Position numbers and translations under genes: made by a program. The notes under the pieces are model-generated. The model was not told the origin of the DNA. It did no database searches and saw only the letters and a program-made list of their open reading frames with translations. Source: Clostridia bacterium (lineage in GTDB: Bacteria; Bacillota; Clostridia; Christensenellales; Pumilibacteraceae). Taken from it: 15,970 bases of DNA. Numbering within the stretch: the stretch's first letter is position 1; each line of letters begins with the position of its first letter. The stretch lies in NCBI GenBank assembly GCA_017452405.1, contig JAFTMM010000006.1, forward strand, positions 1 through 15,970. The letters run 5' to 3'. Shown here one piece after another: positions 6,866 to 14,954 of this stretch.

Positions 6866-7677
6866 TGAAAAAAGTATATCTTCTCGGTAAAATTTTTATC
6901 GGTTTAATGCTTGCGGTAATGTACCTGCCCATAGTGATTTTGATAGTATTCTCCTTTTCGGGTTCGTCGGGTATCGGCGCATGGAGCAACTTCGATTTCA
7001 CATTCGACCTTTACGGCAACCTGTTCACCAACGACCAGATTATGACGGCGTTCGGTAATACCTTTCTTATCGCAGGCATAAGCAGTGTACTTGCCACCTT
7101 TATAGGTACGGTGAGCGCGGTGGGAATATACTATCTCCACCGTCCTTTCAAGGGCATAGTCAGCGCTATTAACCGCATAACGGTAGTCAATGCAGACATA
7201 GTAACCGCAGTAGCGTTCATGGTATTCTTTATCGTGTGCTTGAACTACCTCGACGGCTACGTAGCTCTCGTTATAGCGCACACCATGATTTGTACGCCCT
7301 ACGTTATACTGTCCGTAATGCCACGTCTGTCGCAGATTAACCCCAACCTTTACGAAGCTGGGCGCGACCTCGGCGCAGGTCCTATCAGAACGCTGTTCAC
7401 GGTTATGCTTCCTCAGCTCGTTCCCGGTATTATTAGCGGTTTTGTTATGGCGTTTACGCTCTCCCTCGACGATTTCGTTATCACGTTGTTTAACAAGGGA
7501 AGCGGTCTGGAAACTATTTCAACGCTCATTTATTCGTCAACTAAGCACGGTATTGATCCCACTTTCCGCGCACTGTCCACGATAATCTTTATAGGCATAC
7601 TTGCCGTACTTATAGGCATAAACGTTTACTCGGCAAGCCGTCGCAAAAAAGCTCTGCTCGTAGGAGGTAAAGCATGA
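6865..7677 (+). CDS. potC: Spermidine/putrescine ABC transporter permease
   Basis: The second permease of the polyamine importer, 270 residues, which is standard for PotC. Hydrophobic spans occur near 10-32, 66-90, 107-127, 131-151, 183-205 and 236-256. The EAA loop reads EAGRDLGAGP then LPQLVPGIISGF (164-193), and LSLDDFVIT (199-207) is a typical PotC stretch. It starts at the last base of potB's stop and overlaps the potD start by 4 bases (ATGA), with GTAGGAGG (about 7661-7668) upstream of potD inside its 3' end. Together these show one polycistronic unit with coupled translation. Confidence 0.95.
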   Translation: MKKVYLLGKIFIGLMLAVMYLPIVILIVFSFSGSSGIGAWSNFDFTFDLYGNLFTNDQIMTAFGNTFLIAGISSVLATFIGTVSAVGIYYLHRPFKGIVSAINRITVVNADIVTAVAFMVFFIVCLNYLDGYVALVIAHTMICTPYVILSVMPRLSQINPNLYEAGRDLGAGPIRTLFTVMLPQLVPGIISGFVMAFTLSLDDFVITLFNKGSGLETISTLIYSSTKHGIDPTFRALSTIIFIGILAVLIGINVYSASRRKKALLVGGKA

Positions 7678-9203
7678 AAATCAAAAGATTGATTTCCGTA
7701 ATTCTTACTATAATGCTTGCTTTCTCTGCTCTGACTATGTTTGGCGGTTGCGGTGACAGAACGGCTGTGCTTAAAATCTATAATTGGGGCGAATATATCG
7801 CCGACGGTTCGTACGACAGCGTAGACGTAATTTCCGCTTTCGAGGAGTGGTACGAGGAAAAGACGGGCGAGCCCATTCGCGTTGAATACTCCATGTTCGA
7901 CACCAACGAAACGATGTATACGCAAATAGCAAACAAGCGCGCGGACTACGACGTAATTTGCCCTTCGGACTATACCGTCCAGAAACTTATTAGAAACGAC
8001 CTTCTCCTGCCTATTAACGACGAAAACTTTGATACCATTTGGGCAGACACTTTTGAAGATGAAGATCCTACTGCTTACGGTCTTGGCGAGGACGAGGAAA
8101 TCACGCTTCATAATATAATGAATCAAGGACTTCTTGATCTTATCACCGTATACGATTCGGGCTGGGTGAACGGCGGTAGCATATATTCCGTACCTTTCAT
8201 GTGGGGAACGGTGGGACTGCTGTACGATAAAGCCAAGATCGAGGCGATAGGAGGAGATAACGCCGTAGACGATATGCAGACGTGGGACACGCTGTTCGAG
8301 GAGGATTACGCAGGCTATAAGTATATGAAAAACAGCGTGCGTGACGCTTACGCAATTGCAAACATCTACCACTATTCAGGCGAGCTTTCCCGCCTGTCGA
8401 ACGGCTTTACCGAGTTCGGTAAAGAATACAAAGAACTTCTGTCGCAGTGCATGAACTATCCGAACGAAGAAACGATAGCTTCTGCTGAACAGACGCTCAA
8501 AAACCAGAAAAAGTACCTCTACGCTTACGAGAGCGACGAGGGTAAAGAAGACCTTAAAAACGGCAAGTCGCAGGCTGCGATGGCTCTCGTATGGTCGTGC
8601 GACGCAGGCTACGTTATCGGCATGGAGGAAAACCTCGACCTTTGGTACTCCGTCCCCAAAGAGGGAACTAACGTATGGGTGGACAATTGGTGCATACCAA
8701 AGTATGCAGGCAATAAGAAAGCCGCGCAATACTTCATTTCTTTCGTCAATACCTACGAAATGGCGTATGAGAATATGTATTGGGTAGGTTCGGCAACGCC
8801 GGTGCGTCAGGCGGCGGAGGATATTGCGTACGAGATAACCAACCCCCGTTCACTTCTCGAATACGAATATCTTGAAGCGTACGCCGAGGAAGAAGGTGAG
8901 GAATACGTTGAAGAGCATTATGACGAAATAATTGCCGAAGCGGACGCAGATTGGAAGGAAATGGTAGAAAGCGAAGACGAAGCCCTCTCAGACTACGTAT
9001 ATTTCCTTGAAAAATATCTCGAAAGCCACGAGGATTGCACCGACGAAGAGGACTGCTCTTGCGAGTGGCACGCGTACGCGCGTATGTATTCCGAAGCGCT
9101 TAATCCGACTGACGAACAGCTTGAGCGCGCCGCAATTATGACGGACTTTGCAGAAAAAAATACCGACGTCGTAAGAATGTTCACGAGAGTCAAAGCAGGA
9201 TAA
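7674..9203 (+). CDS. potD: Polyamine-binding lipoprotein with acidic C-terminal insertion
   Basis: The extracytoplasmic solute-binding protein that delivers polyamine to PotBC. The N-terminus (MKIKRL, hydrophobic core, FGGC) is a lipoprotein signal with C26 as the lipidated residue, so it is anchored on the outer face of the membrane. YNWGEYI (36-42), CPSDYTVQK (96-104) and GTNVWVDNWCIP (331-342) match the family's start and binding-cleft motifs; W and D in VDNW are expected ligand contacts. At 509 residues it is about 150 longer than typical PotD. Extra sequence lies at about 120-160 and, most strikingly, about 393-475. The latter is a Glu/Asp-rich helical stretch with three closely spaced cysteines (C455, C461, C463) between PVRQAAEDI and the terminal ALNPTDEQLERA segment. 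There is no sign of frameshift. It is the last gene of the operon, followed by a terminator. Confidence 0.93.
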   Translation: MKIKRLISVILTIMLAFSALTMFGGCGDRTAVLKIYNWGEYIADGSYDSVDVISAFEEWYEEKTGEPIRVEYSMFDTNETMYTQIANKRADYDVICPSDYTVQKLIRNDLLLPINDENFDTIWADTFEDEDPTAYGLGEDEEITLHNIMNQGLLDLITVYDSGWVNGGSIYSVPFMWGTVGLLYDKAKIEAIGGDNAVDDMQTWDTLFEEDYAGYKYMKNSVRDAYAIANIYHYSGELSRLSNGFTEFGKEYKELLSQCMNYPNEETIASAEQTLKNQKKYLYAYESDEGKEDLKNGKSQAAMALVWSCDAGYVIGMEENLDLWYSVPKEGTNVWVDNWCIPKYAGNKKAAQYFISFVNTYEMAYENMYWVGSATPVRQAAEDIAYEITNPRSLLEYEYLEAYAEEEGEEYVEEHYDEIIAEADADWKEMVESEDEALSDYVYFLEKYLESHEDCTDEEDCSCEWHAYARMYSEALNPTDEQLERAAIMTDFAEKNTDVVRMFTRVKAG

Positions 9204-9208
9204 AATAA

Positions 9209-9241
9209 AAAACAAGCAGTGGATTCGCCACTGCTTGTTTT
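9209..9241 (+). terminator. Intrinsic terminator after potD
   Basis: A stem of 12 perfect pairs (AACAAGCAGTGG with CCACTGCTTGTT, 9211-9222 and 9228-9239), extended by A-T pairs to 9209/9241, with loop ATTCG and a T-run at the 3' end. The A-run on the other side means it could work in both directions. It closes the regulator-potABCD operon 5 bases past the stop. Confidence 0.92.
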
Positions 9242-9263
9242 CATATTCAGCCACTTTTCGACA

Positions 9264-9277
9264 TATATTGTCGTATG
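9264..9277 (+). promoter_or_regulatory. Possible -10 box abutting a start codon
   Basis: TATATT (9264-9269) lies 6 bases before the ATG at 9275, inside a small palindrome CGACA-TATAT-TGTCG (9259-9273). TTCATA at 9240-9245, 18 bases upstream, is a weak -35. A transcript from here would begin at or next to the ATG, i.e. it would be leaderless. There is no ribosome binding site. Confidence 0.3.
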
Positions 9278-9940
9278 AAAAGACGGTTAATTTGCATAAT
9301 GGTTCTTTTGGTTTTTGGAGTAAGCGCGTTATATTTTACGGCGTGCGATAATTCGGTGATAGGGAAGTATTATCATAAAATTTCCGATTATCGCAACGTT
9401 CTTATGACGGCGGAAACGGACGACTTTATTCTGGAAATGATTAGCGGTGTGAGGGAAAATCCTTTTCTGTCGGACGGAGTCTGCTCGGCAGATAAAAAGG
9501 AATATACCGTGTTTACGTTGACGCCGAAATCTTCGCTTGTGAGCGGTGATACGGCGACTCTTATATGTACGCTGGACGGAGCGGAACATACGCTTACTCT
9601 CGCGCGACATCCTTTTTTAAGCAGTTATTCCGTCGAGGTGGAAGTTAGCCCTGCCGAGGAGGAGAAAACGGAGCTGAACGTCAGCGTAAACGACGTAAGC
9701 GTTACGCTAGCGCCCTGTTTGTCAAGCGTGGACGGAGAGTACGCCCTGACCTCAGCGCTTGAGCGATTAGGCGATAAGATCAAATTATGGAATGACTATG
9801 AAATACACCTCCGCCTGTCCGAGAACACCATAACGCTGGAGGGCGGTTGGTATTGGTACGTTGCGTTCATTCACGACGGAGAAACGACGAGCGTGCTACT
9901 GTCCGCAGAAACGGGAGAAATAACTGCCGTTCGAGGATGA
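9275..9940 (+). CDS. Hypothetical lipoprotein
   Basis: I do not recognise this 221-residue protein. It begins MKRRLICIMVLLVFG and reaches YFTAC, so C24 is a probable lipidation site and the mature protein would sit on the outer membrane face. The body looks beta-rich, with alternating polar and hydrophobic residues. Its end, WYWYVAFIHDGETTSV then SAETGEI (about 192-216), recalls the terminal hairpin of PepSY-like extracytoplasmic domains; that resemblance is weak and by eye only. Later methionines would lose the basic KRR, so the ATG at 9275 is the best start even though no ribosome binding site precedes it. It lies just after the pot terminator, and no terminator separates it from the next gene. 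It may act at the envelope with the following membrane protein, which is inference. Confidence 0.7.
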   Translation: MKRRLICIMVLLVFGVSALYFTACDNSVIGKYYHKISDYRNVLMTAETDDFILEMISGVRENPFLSDGVCSADKKEYTVFTLTPKSSLVSGDTATLICTLDGAEHTLTLARHPFLSSYSVEVEVSPAEEEKTELNVSVNDVSVTLAPCLSSVDGEYALTSALERLGDKIKLWNDYEIHLRLSENTITLEGGWYWYVAFIHDGETTSVLLSAETGEITAVRG

Positions 9941-9970
9941 AAAAAATTTCCGCTCTTTGCTTAAAAAAGG

Positions 9971-9999
9971 TTTACTCTTGTCAAATATTGTGGTATACT
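9971..9999 (+). promoter_or_regulatory. Extended -10 promoter almost touching the next gene
   Basis: TTTACT (9971-9976) and TATACT (9994-9999) are spaced by 17 bases, and TGG directly before the -10 supplies an extended -10 TGn. The start should fall near 10005-10006, only about 5 bases before the ATG at 10011. It probably also drives guaB, since nothing better lies closer. Confidence 0.65.
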
Positions 10000-10010
10000 G
10001 AAAAACAATA

Positions 10011-10856
10011 ATGAACGAGCAGGAAATCAAGTCGTTAAACGGAAGTGATGCGAGAGCGGAGGAGAGTCTCGGCTCTTTCATAGCGCGACTTGCTATTAAA
10101 ACGCTTGTCTGCTTTTTCATAATATTTTCATTGGCAGCTGCTGTTTTAAGCTGCCTTTTTCCAAAAGCGTATATGAACTTCTATCGCAGTATCGGATTAT
10201 ACGGCAAAGCGTCTATGTACGCTACCGTTGCCTCTATGATGGCGGAAGATAGCCACTTTGGCGATTGCAACGGATCGTGCGAATATTCTTCGTTTCTCGT
10301 AGTGGGAATAGATTGCTCCGTGCTTGCCGGCGACTATGAAAGGTTATACGAACTGACGGACAAGTATCTTAATTCGCCTTGCCACGAAAAGCGTTCGGCT
10401 ATAGTGGACGCCAAATACCTTGAAGGTATGGGAAATAATTACGTGGCTCTGTCCGTTATCTACGGCTATGACGATTACGTTCACGGCGAGCGAATCCGCG
10501 CTATGCTTGAAAGTGGCGGTGAATATGCAAGTGAAGCGGAATCAGACGTTAACGAAGCGCTCGCAAATCCAACTACCGCTACTCTCGATATGCTGATAGC
10601 GTATACCGATTTCGGCGCGGACGGTCTTGACGAGGAACGAGTAAAAACGGTTTATCAAGCTTACGCAGAGGGTGCAAAGAACGTAGGCGTTACCTCGGAC
10701 GGCAAGCCGGATGAAAAGAAAATCGCGCTCAAAAGCAGTCTGCTTCATCGAGTGAGCGCATTAGCGGAAAACCTCTGCTCAAGTGGCGTAATTTCGCAGT
10801 CCGAAGCAGAGGAAACGCAGACGGCGTATGAAGACTTTATTAAATCATTGAATTAA
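10011..10856 (+). CDS. Hypothetical single-pass membrane protein
   Basis: I do not recognise this 281-residue protein. A short polar N-terminus (1-27) is followed by one hydrophobic helix (about 31-50, TLVCFFIIFSLAAAVLSCLF). The rest, about 230 mostly helical residues, would lie outside the cell if the basic residues R26 and K30 stay inside. Cysteines C86, C90, C102 and C124 in the outer part could form disulfides. Alternating helices (for example YVALSVIYGYDD, 144-155) suggest a TPR-like helical repeat, but no repeat unit is clear. The start at 10011 has no ribosome binding site and lies about 5 bases from a predicted transcription start. guaB follows 31 bases after its stop with no terminator between, so the two are probably co-transcribed. 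Confidence 0.7.
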   Translation: MNEQEIKSLNGSDARAEESLGSFIARLAIKTLVCFFIIFSLAAAVLSCLFPKAYMNFYRSIGLYGKASMYATVASMMAEDSHFGDCNGSCEYSSFLVVGIDCSVLAGDYERLYELTDKYLNSPCHEKRSAIVDAKYLEGMGNNYVALSVIYGYDDYVHGERIRAMLESGGEYASEAESDVNEALANPTTATLDMLIAYTDFGADGLDEERVKTVYQAYAEGAKNVGVTSDGKPDEKKIALKSSLLHRVSALAENLCSSGVISQSEAEETQTAYEDFIKSLN

Positions 10857-10887
10857 ATTTTTTCACCAAATAAACGGAGGAGAAAAC

Positions 10888-12342
10888 ATGGATAAAATCG
10901 TAAAGGAAGGACTTACTTTCGACGACGTACTTCTTATACCCGCAAAGAGCGAAGTAGTTCCCAGCGACGTAAGCCTTAAAACCCGACTCACTAAGGACGT
11001 GGAACTCAACGTTCCCCTTATTTCGGCGGCAATGGATACCGTTACCGAATCTAAGCTTGCTATTGCAATGGCGCGCGAGGGTGGTCTGGGTATTATTCAC
11101 AAGAACTTGTCGATTGACGCGCAGGTGGAGCACGTGGACAAGGTTAAGCGCAGTGAGAACGGCGTAATCAACGATCCTTTCTCACTTTCGCGTGAGCACA
11201 AGCTTACCGACGCGCTTGCGCTTATGCAGAAATACCGCATTTCAGGCGTTCCTATTACGGACAAGAGCGGTAAACTCGTAGGTATACTCACCAACCGTGA
11301 CCTTCGTTTCGAAACTAATTTCGAGCGTCTTATCGACGAGGTTATGACTAGGGATAACCTCATTACGGCGCGCGAGGGAACTACGCTTGAAGAGGCGAAG
11401 AAGATCCTTGCTCAGCACCGTATCGAAAAACTTCCCATCGTGGATAACGACTTCCACCTTAAAGGGCTTATTACCATTAAGGATATCGAGAAGGTTATCA
11501 AATATCCCAACAGCGCGAAGGACTCTAAGGGCAGACTGCTTTGTGGTGCTGCAATCGGTGCAGGCGTAGACTGCATGGACAGAGCGACTGCGCTCGTTAA
11601 GGCAGGCGTTGACGTGCTTTGCCTTGACTCCGCTCATGGTCATAACTCCAACGTGCTTAACGCGGTAGAAAAGGTTAAAAACGCATTCCCCAATATCGTG
11701 CTTATCGCAGGTAACATTGCGACTGCAGACGCAGCGGAAGACCTCATTAAGAGAGGCGCGGACGTCGTTAAGGTAGGAATGGGCCCCGGCTCTATCTGCA
11801 CCACGCGTATCGTTGCAGGTATCGGCGTACCTCAGGTTACTGCTATTATGGACTGCGCGGAAAGAGCGGATAAGCTCGGAAAAGCGACTATTGCGGACGG
11901 CGGAATTAAATACTCCGGCGATATTGCCAAAGCAATCGCGGCAGGCGCTAACGCCGTTATGCTTGGTTCGCTCTTCGCAGGAACGGAGGAAAGCCCCGGA
12001 GAACTCGAAATCTATCAGGGCAGAAGCTTCAAGTCCTATCGCGGTATGGGTAGTTTAGGCGCAATGCCTCTCGGAAGCAAAGACAGATATTTCCAGGCAT
12101 CCAACTCCAAATTCGTACCCGAAGGTGTGGAAGGCAGAGTGCCTTTCCGTGGCGCGCTTGCGGATATCGTTTTCCAGCTCGTCGGCGGTCTCCGTAGCGG
12201 TATGGGCTACGTAGGTCAGCCCACCATCGACGATCTTCGTCATAACGCGCGTTTCGTTAAGATTACGAGCGCTTCGCTTATCGAGAGCCACCCTCACGAT
12301 ATCGCTATCACGAAGGAAGCCCCCAACTATTCGAGAGGTTAA
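10888..12342 (+). CDS. guaB: Inosine-5'-monophosphate dehydrogenase
   Basis: Oxidises IMP to XMP with NAD, the committed step to GMP in the cytosol. The 484 residues match a standard full-length IMPDH. The N-terminal barrel part begins GLTFDDVLLIPAKSEV (8-23). Two CBS domains span about 95-205 and regulate the enzyme in known members. The catalytic loop GPGSICTTR (299-307) holds the active-site cysteine C304. YRGMGSLGAM (384-393) binds the phosphate and the flap dyad R400-Y401 lies in SKDRYFQ. The ATG has a perfect GGAGGAG 6 bases upstream. It precedes tilS by 7 bases and hpt further on, so GMP synthesis is linked with purine salvage. No guanine or other riboswitch is visible upstream. Confidence 0.98.
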   Translation: MDKIVKEGLTFDDVLLIPAKSEVVPSDVSLKTRLTKDVELNVPLISAAMDTVTESKLAIAMAREGGLGIIHKNLSIDAQVEHVDKVKRSENGVINDPFSLSREHKLTDALALMQKYRISGVPITDKSGKLVGILTNRDLRFETNFERLIDEVMTRDNLITAREGTTLEEAKKILAQHRIEKLPIVDNDFHLKGLITIKDIEKVIKYPNSAKDSKGRLLCGAAIGAGVDCMDRATALVKAGVDVLCLDSAHGHNSNVLNAVEKVKNAFPNIVLIAGNIATADAAEDLIKRGADVVKVGMGPGSICTTRIVAGIGVPQVTAIMDCAERADKLGKATIADGGIKYSGDIAKAIAAGANAVMLGSLFAGTEESPGELEIYQGRSFKSYRGMGSLGAMPLGSKDRYFQASNSKFVPEGVEGRVPFRGALADIVFQLVGGLRSGMGYVGQPTIDDLRHNARFVKITSASLIESHPHDIAITKEAPNYSRG

Positions 12343-12349
12343 TAATTCA

Positions 12350-13705
12350 ATGGCGTTGGATAAAGTCAAAAAGGTAGTGCTCTCGCACGTGCCGAAGAGT
12401 GGACTCGTAGGCGTAGCCGTAAGTGGCGGTAGCGATTCCATGTGTCTTATTGACTGTATCTTGCGCCATTCTCTTATTGAAAAAGACCGCCTGTTAATCA
12501 TTAATTTCGATCACGGCTTGCGTGGAGAGGAGTCCGAACGTGATTCGGCGTTCGTGGCGCAGTTCGCCCAAACGCACGGAGTCAAACTTCATTTTGAAAA
12601 GTTAAGCGTTTCGGCCAAAAGCAAAGCCTACGGTGAAAGTCTGGAAACGACGGCGCGCGCATTAAGGCGCGAAGCCTTTGAGCGTATCGTGGAGGGCGGA
12701 GTGTCGGTAATTTTGACGGCGCACACCGCTTCCGACCGCGTAGAAACGCTACTAATGCGACTGTTCCGCGGTACGGGAATAAAAGGGCTTGCCGGTATGA
12801 GCGAGAAAGACGGCTTTATCGTCCGACCGCTCATTCATTGCAATAAGTCTGAAATAATACAGTACGTTAAATCAAGCAACGTGCCTTACGTTGAGGACTC
12901 GACTAACGTCGACAGCGCATACTCGCGCAACTTTATTCGTAACGAGGTTCTGCCACTTATCCGCACGAAATATCCAAAAGCAGACGAGGCGATTCTGCGA
13001 TTAGCCGACCTTGCAAGTCAGTCGGCGGTGAGATCGGACGGAGTAATCATTCAAGGCGAGTCTGCCGTAGTGACGGAAAAGAGCGGTGACGCGGTAGTGT
13101 CTGCTTTCGCGCACGCAGGATTAAACGACTATGCGAGCGCTCACGTGGGCGCGGTTACGCAGTTGTTTGAAAAGCCGAACGGTAAAGGCGTAGACCTTCC
13201 TCACGGCTATCGCGCGGAAAAAGAAAAGGCAGGCGTCCGGGTATATAAGGATTTCACTCCGCCTGAATTCGAAATTCCGCTCCTTATGGGCGAGATGACC
13301 TTGGGGCGCATAGCTTTCAAAGCGGAAAGCGTTGCTCCGCGCGTGGATAAAGCGTCTACCGTTTTCGACTTTGACAAGCTACCTGACGGCGTAGTGGTGA
13401 GAAGCCGAAAAAACGGCGATCGGTTCACGGCAGTCGGAGGCAAAGAAAAATCGCTGTCCGATTGGCTGATAGATAAAAAAGTACCGAGGTACGAACGAAA
13501 AAATCTTGCCGTGCTTGCTTCGGGAAGCGAAGTGCTTGCCGTGATAGGCATAGCGACGGGTGAAAAGATTAAAATTGACGAAAATACCGTGAGAGCGGTG
13601 GAGATAAAACCCATTAAGGGAGAGCAACATGCAAAAATTCACACAGATTTACACTCAGAGCGAAATTACCGCAAGAGTAAACGAGATGGGCAGACAGATA
13701 AGTGA
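12350..13705 (+). CDS. tilS: tRNA(Ile)-lysidine synthase
   Basis: Attaches lysine to C34 of the CAU-anticodon tRNA(Ile) so that it reads AUA. Its 451 residues cover all domains. The N-terminal PP-loop ATPase has SGGSDS at 25-30, FDHGLRGEES and the AHTASDRVET/RLFRGTGIKGL region. A central domain follows. The C-terminal TilS_C-type domain carries KNGDRFTAVGG, LSDWLIDKKVPR and VLAVIGIATGEKI (about 375-430). The last 25 residues, after VEIKPIKGEQ, are read from DNA that also encodes the first 25 codons of hpt in another frame. This 77-base overlap is longer than usual and the tail is basic and low in hydrophobics, so it may be a read-through extension. tilS next to hpt is a widely conserved pair in Bacillota. 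Confidence 0.95.
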   Translation: MALDKVKKVVLSHVPKSGLVGVAVSGGSDSMCLIDCILRHSLIEKDRLLIINFDHGLRGEESERDSAFVAQFAQTHGVKLHFEKLSVSAKSKAYGESLETTARALRREAFERIVEGGVSVILTAHTASDRVETLLMRLFRGTGIKGLAGMSEKDGFIVRPLIHCNKSEIIQYVKSSNVPYVEDSTNVDSAYSRNFIRNEVLPLIRTKYPKADEAILRLADLASQSAVRSDGVIIQGESAVVTEKSGDAVVSAFAHAGLNDYASAHVGAVTQLFEKPNGKGVDLPHGYRAEKEKAGVRVYKDFTPPEFEIPLLMGEMTLGRIAFKAESVAPRVDKASTVFDFDKLPDGVVVRSRKNGDRFTAVGGKEKSLSDWLIDKKVPRYERKNLAVLASGSEVLAVIGIATGEKIKIDENTVRAVEIKPIKGEQHAKIHTDLHSERNYRKSKRDGQTDK

Positions 13706-14168
13706 AGAAATGCTTCCTCAAAAGCCTTTGCTTGCAGTATGCGTTATCAAGGGCGCAGTGCTTTTCTATGCCGATCTTGTAAAGGCAATACACGACCGTG
13801 ACGTACGTTTCGGTTTCGTTGCAGCAAGCTCTTATTACAGCGCTGAAGGCAAAATGATGTCTAAAGGCACCGTAAATATGAAGTATTCGTCCATTGACGA
13901 AAACGAAATTAAAGGCGCAGACGTTCTTATAGTAGAGGACATTATCGATACGGGCAGAACGCTTAAAGCGCTTAAAGATTATTTCTACGAAAAGGGCGCT
14001 AATAAAGTAAAAATTGCGACGCTTCTTAATAAGCCCGATTGCCGTGTGGTAGAAGTAGATCCGGACTACAACGCGTTTACTCTCGTCGGCAATCCTTACA
14101 TAATCGGTTACGGGCTGGATAACGCACAGCAGTACCGCAACCTTGACGGAGTATATAAAATCAACTGA
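13629..14168 (+). CDS. hpt: Hypoxanthine phosphoribosyltransferase
   Basis: Joins hypoxanthine or guanine to PRPP to give IMP or GMP, the purine salvage step feeding the nearby guaB product. The 179 residues are typical. VLIVEDIIDTGRTL (99-112) is the PRPP-binding motif, ASSYYSA (66-72) is the flexible loop with the conserved Ser-Tyr, and NPYIIGYGLDNAQQYRNL (155-172) is the family's C-terminal signature. The ATG at 13629 has GGGAG 6 bases upstream and lies 77 bases inside tilS. The N-terminal residues look like those of other Hpt proteins (QKFTQIYTQSEITARVNEMG), so this start is preferred despite the overlap. Its stop overlaps the next gene's start by one base (TGATG). Confidence 0.96.
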   Translation: MQKFTQIYTQSEITARVNEMGRQISEEMLPQKPLLAVCVIKGAVLFYADLVKAIHDRDVRFGFVAASSYYSAEGKMMSKGTVNMKYSSIDENEIKGADVLIVEDIIDTGRTLKALKDYFYEKGANKVKIATLLNKPDCRVVEVDPDYNAFTLVGNPYIIGYGLDNAQQYRNLDGVYKIN

Positions 14169-14857
14169 TGGAAAGCATAAGCGACCTCCAAGCGCGCGGA
14201 CTGAAATTTATTCAGGACGATAGATTTTTCCCTTTCGGCACGGACGGCGTGGAACTTGCCAATTTTGCGCAGGCTAATAGACGAGACAGGGCGATCGACC
14301 TTGGCTGTGGTACGGGCATAGTGTCGGTACTACTCGCCGGCAAAAAAGGTGTACCCGTCGTTGGCGTGGAACTTCAACGCGAAGTAGCGGAGCTTGCAAG
14401 GCGTAACGCCGAGCTGAACAACCTGCCTATTGAAATCGTAAACGACCGTGTGCAGAACTTAAAAAATCGTTACGAGAGCGGAAGCTTCACCGTCGTTACT
14501 TGCAATCCGCCCTACCGTAAGACTGCAAGCGGAGAAGCAAGCCTAACGAATGAGGTAAGGATTGCGCGCCACGAAGTGGAGATGACTCTTGCCGACGTAC
14601 TTGACGCCTCGGCGTACCTTTTAGGGAGCGGTGGAAAGCTGTATATGGTGCATATAACCGAGCGGTTAGACGAGGTTCTCGTAGAAGCGACCAAACGCCG
14701 TCTTGCGCCCAAAGTCCTGCAAATCCTTCGTCCCTCTCAGGCTAAAAAACCGCATATATTCCTCTTGAAATGTATCAAGGACGGCAAGCAAGGTTTGGAA
14801 GTCCTGCCCGAACGCGACGTCCTCGGCGGAACAAGTGGCTTGGAATATCCGAAATAG
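14168..14857 (+). CDS. TrmN6/YabB-like tRNA (adenine-N6) methyltransferase
   Basis: A 229-residue SAM-dependent methyltransferase of the YfiC/YabB group. DLGCGTG (44-50) is the SAM-binding loop, with GVELQREVAELARRNAELN as the following acidic-strand region. NPPY (113-116) is the catalytic motif of N6-adenine or N5-glutamine methylases. FFPFGTDGVELANFA (20-34) is typical of TrmN6-like enzymes, which methylate A37 of a tRNA. The exact tRNA target is not certain. It begins on the last base of the hpt stop and completes a run guaB-tilS-hpt-methyltransferase. In many Bacillota the YabB-type gene is followed by rsmI; none follows here. Confidence 0.85.
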   Translation: MESISDLQARGLKFIQDDRFFPFGTDGVELANFAQANRRDRAIDLGCGTGIVSVLLAGKKGVPVVGVELQREVAELARRNAELNNLPIEIVNDRVQNLKNRYESGSFTVVTCNPPYRKTASGEASLTNEVRIARHEVEMTLADVLDASAYLLGSGGKLYMVHITERLDEVLVEATKRRLAPKVLQILRPSQAKKPHIFLLKCIKDGKQGLEVLPERDVLGGTSGLEYPK

Positions 14858-14866
14858 AGGTTTTCT

Positions 14867-14947
14867 ATGAACCAAAATAATTTATGGGTAAAAGCCAAAA
14901 ATCTTAAAATACAAACGTCTCCTGAAATATCATACTTTTTCAGGTGA
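14867..14947 (+). CDS. Possible 26-residue small ORF
   Basis: ATG at 14867, 9 bases after the methyltransferase stop, with AGAGG ending 6 bases upstream; it stops at TGA 14945-14947. The peptide starts MNQNNLWVKAKNLKIQ and has no recognisable motif, signal or membrane segment. It lies between the operon's last large gene and its terminator hairpin. It could be a genuine small protein, a remnant, or chance; composition alone cannot decide. Confidence 0.25.
   Translation: MNQNNLWVKAKNLKIQTSPEISYFFR
14921..14944 (+). other. Small hairpin before the operon terminator
   Basis: CCTGAAA (14921-14927) pairs with TTTCAGG (14938-14944) around a 10-base A+T-rich loop. It overlaps the end of the small ORF and has no T-run after it, so it is not a convincing terminator by itself. 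Confidence 0.35.
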
Positions 14948-14954
14948 ATCAAAA

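Noticed and set aside
7626..8372. Minus-strand open frame opposite potD
   Set aside because: Antisense to a convincing potD with no protein-like motifs or start signals.
10857..10887. Possible purine riboswitch or separate promoter before guaB
   Set aside because: The gap is only 31 bases and holds little beyond the ribosome binding site; there is no room for an aptamer and no promoter pair.
12713..12750. Apparent loss of the TilS HxxDDxxET motif (AHTASDRVET here)
   Set aside because: As I recall, clostridial TilS proteins vary at these positions, and all other motifs including SGGSDS are intact, so loss of activity is not supported.
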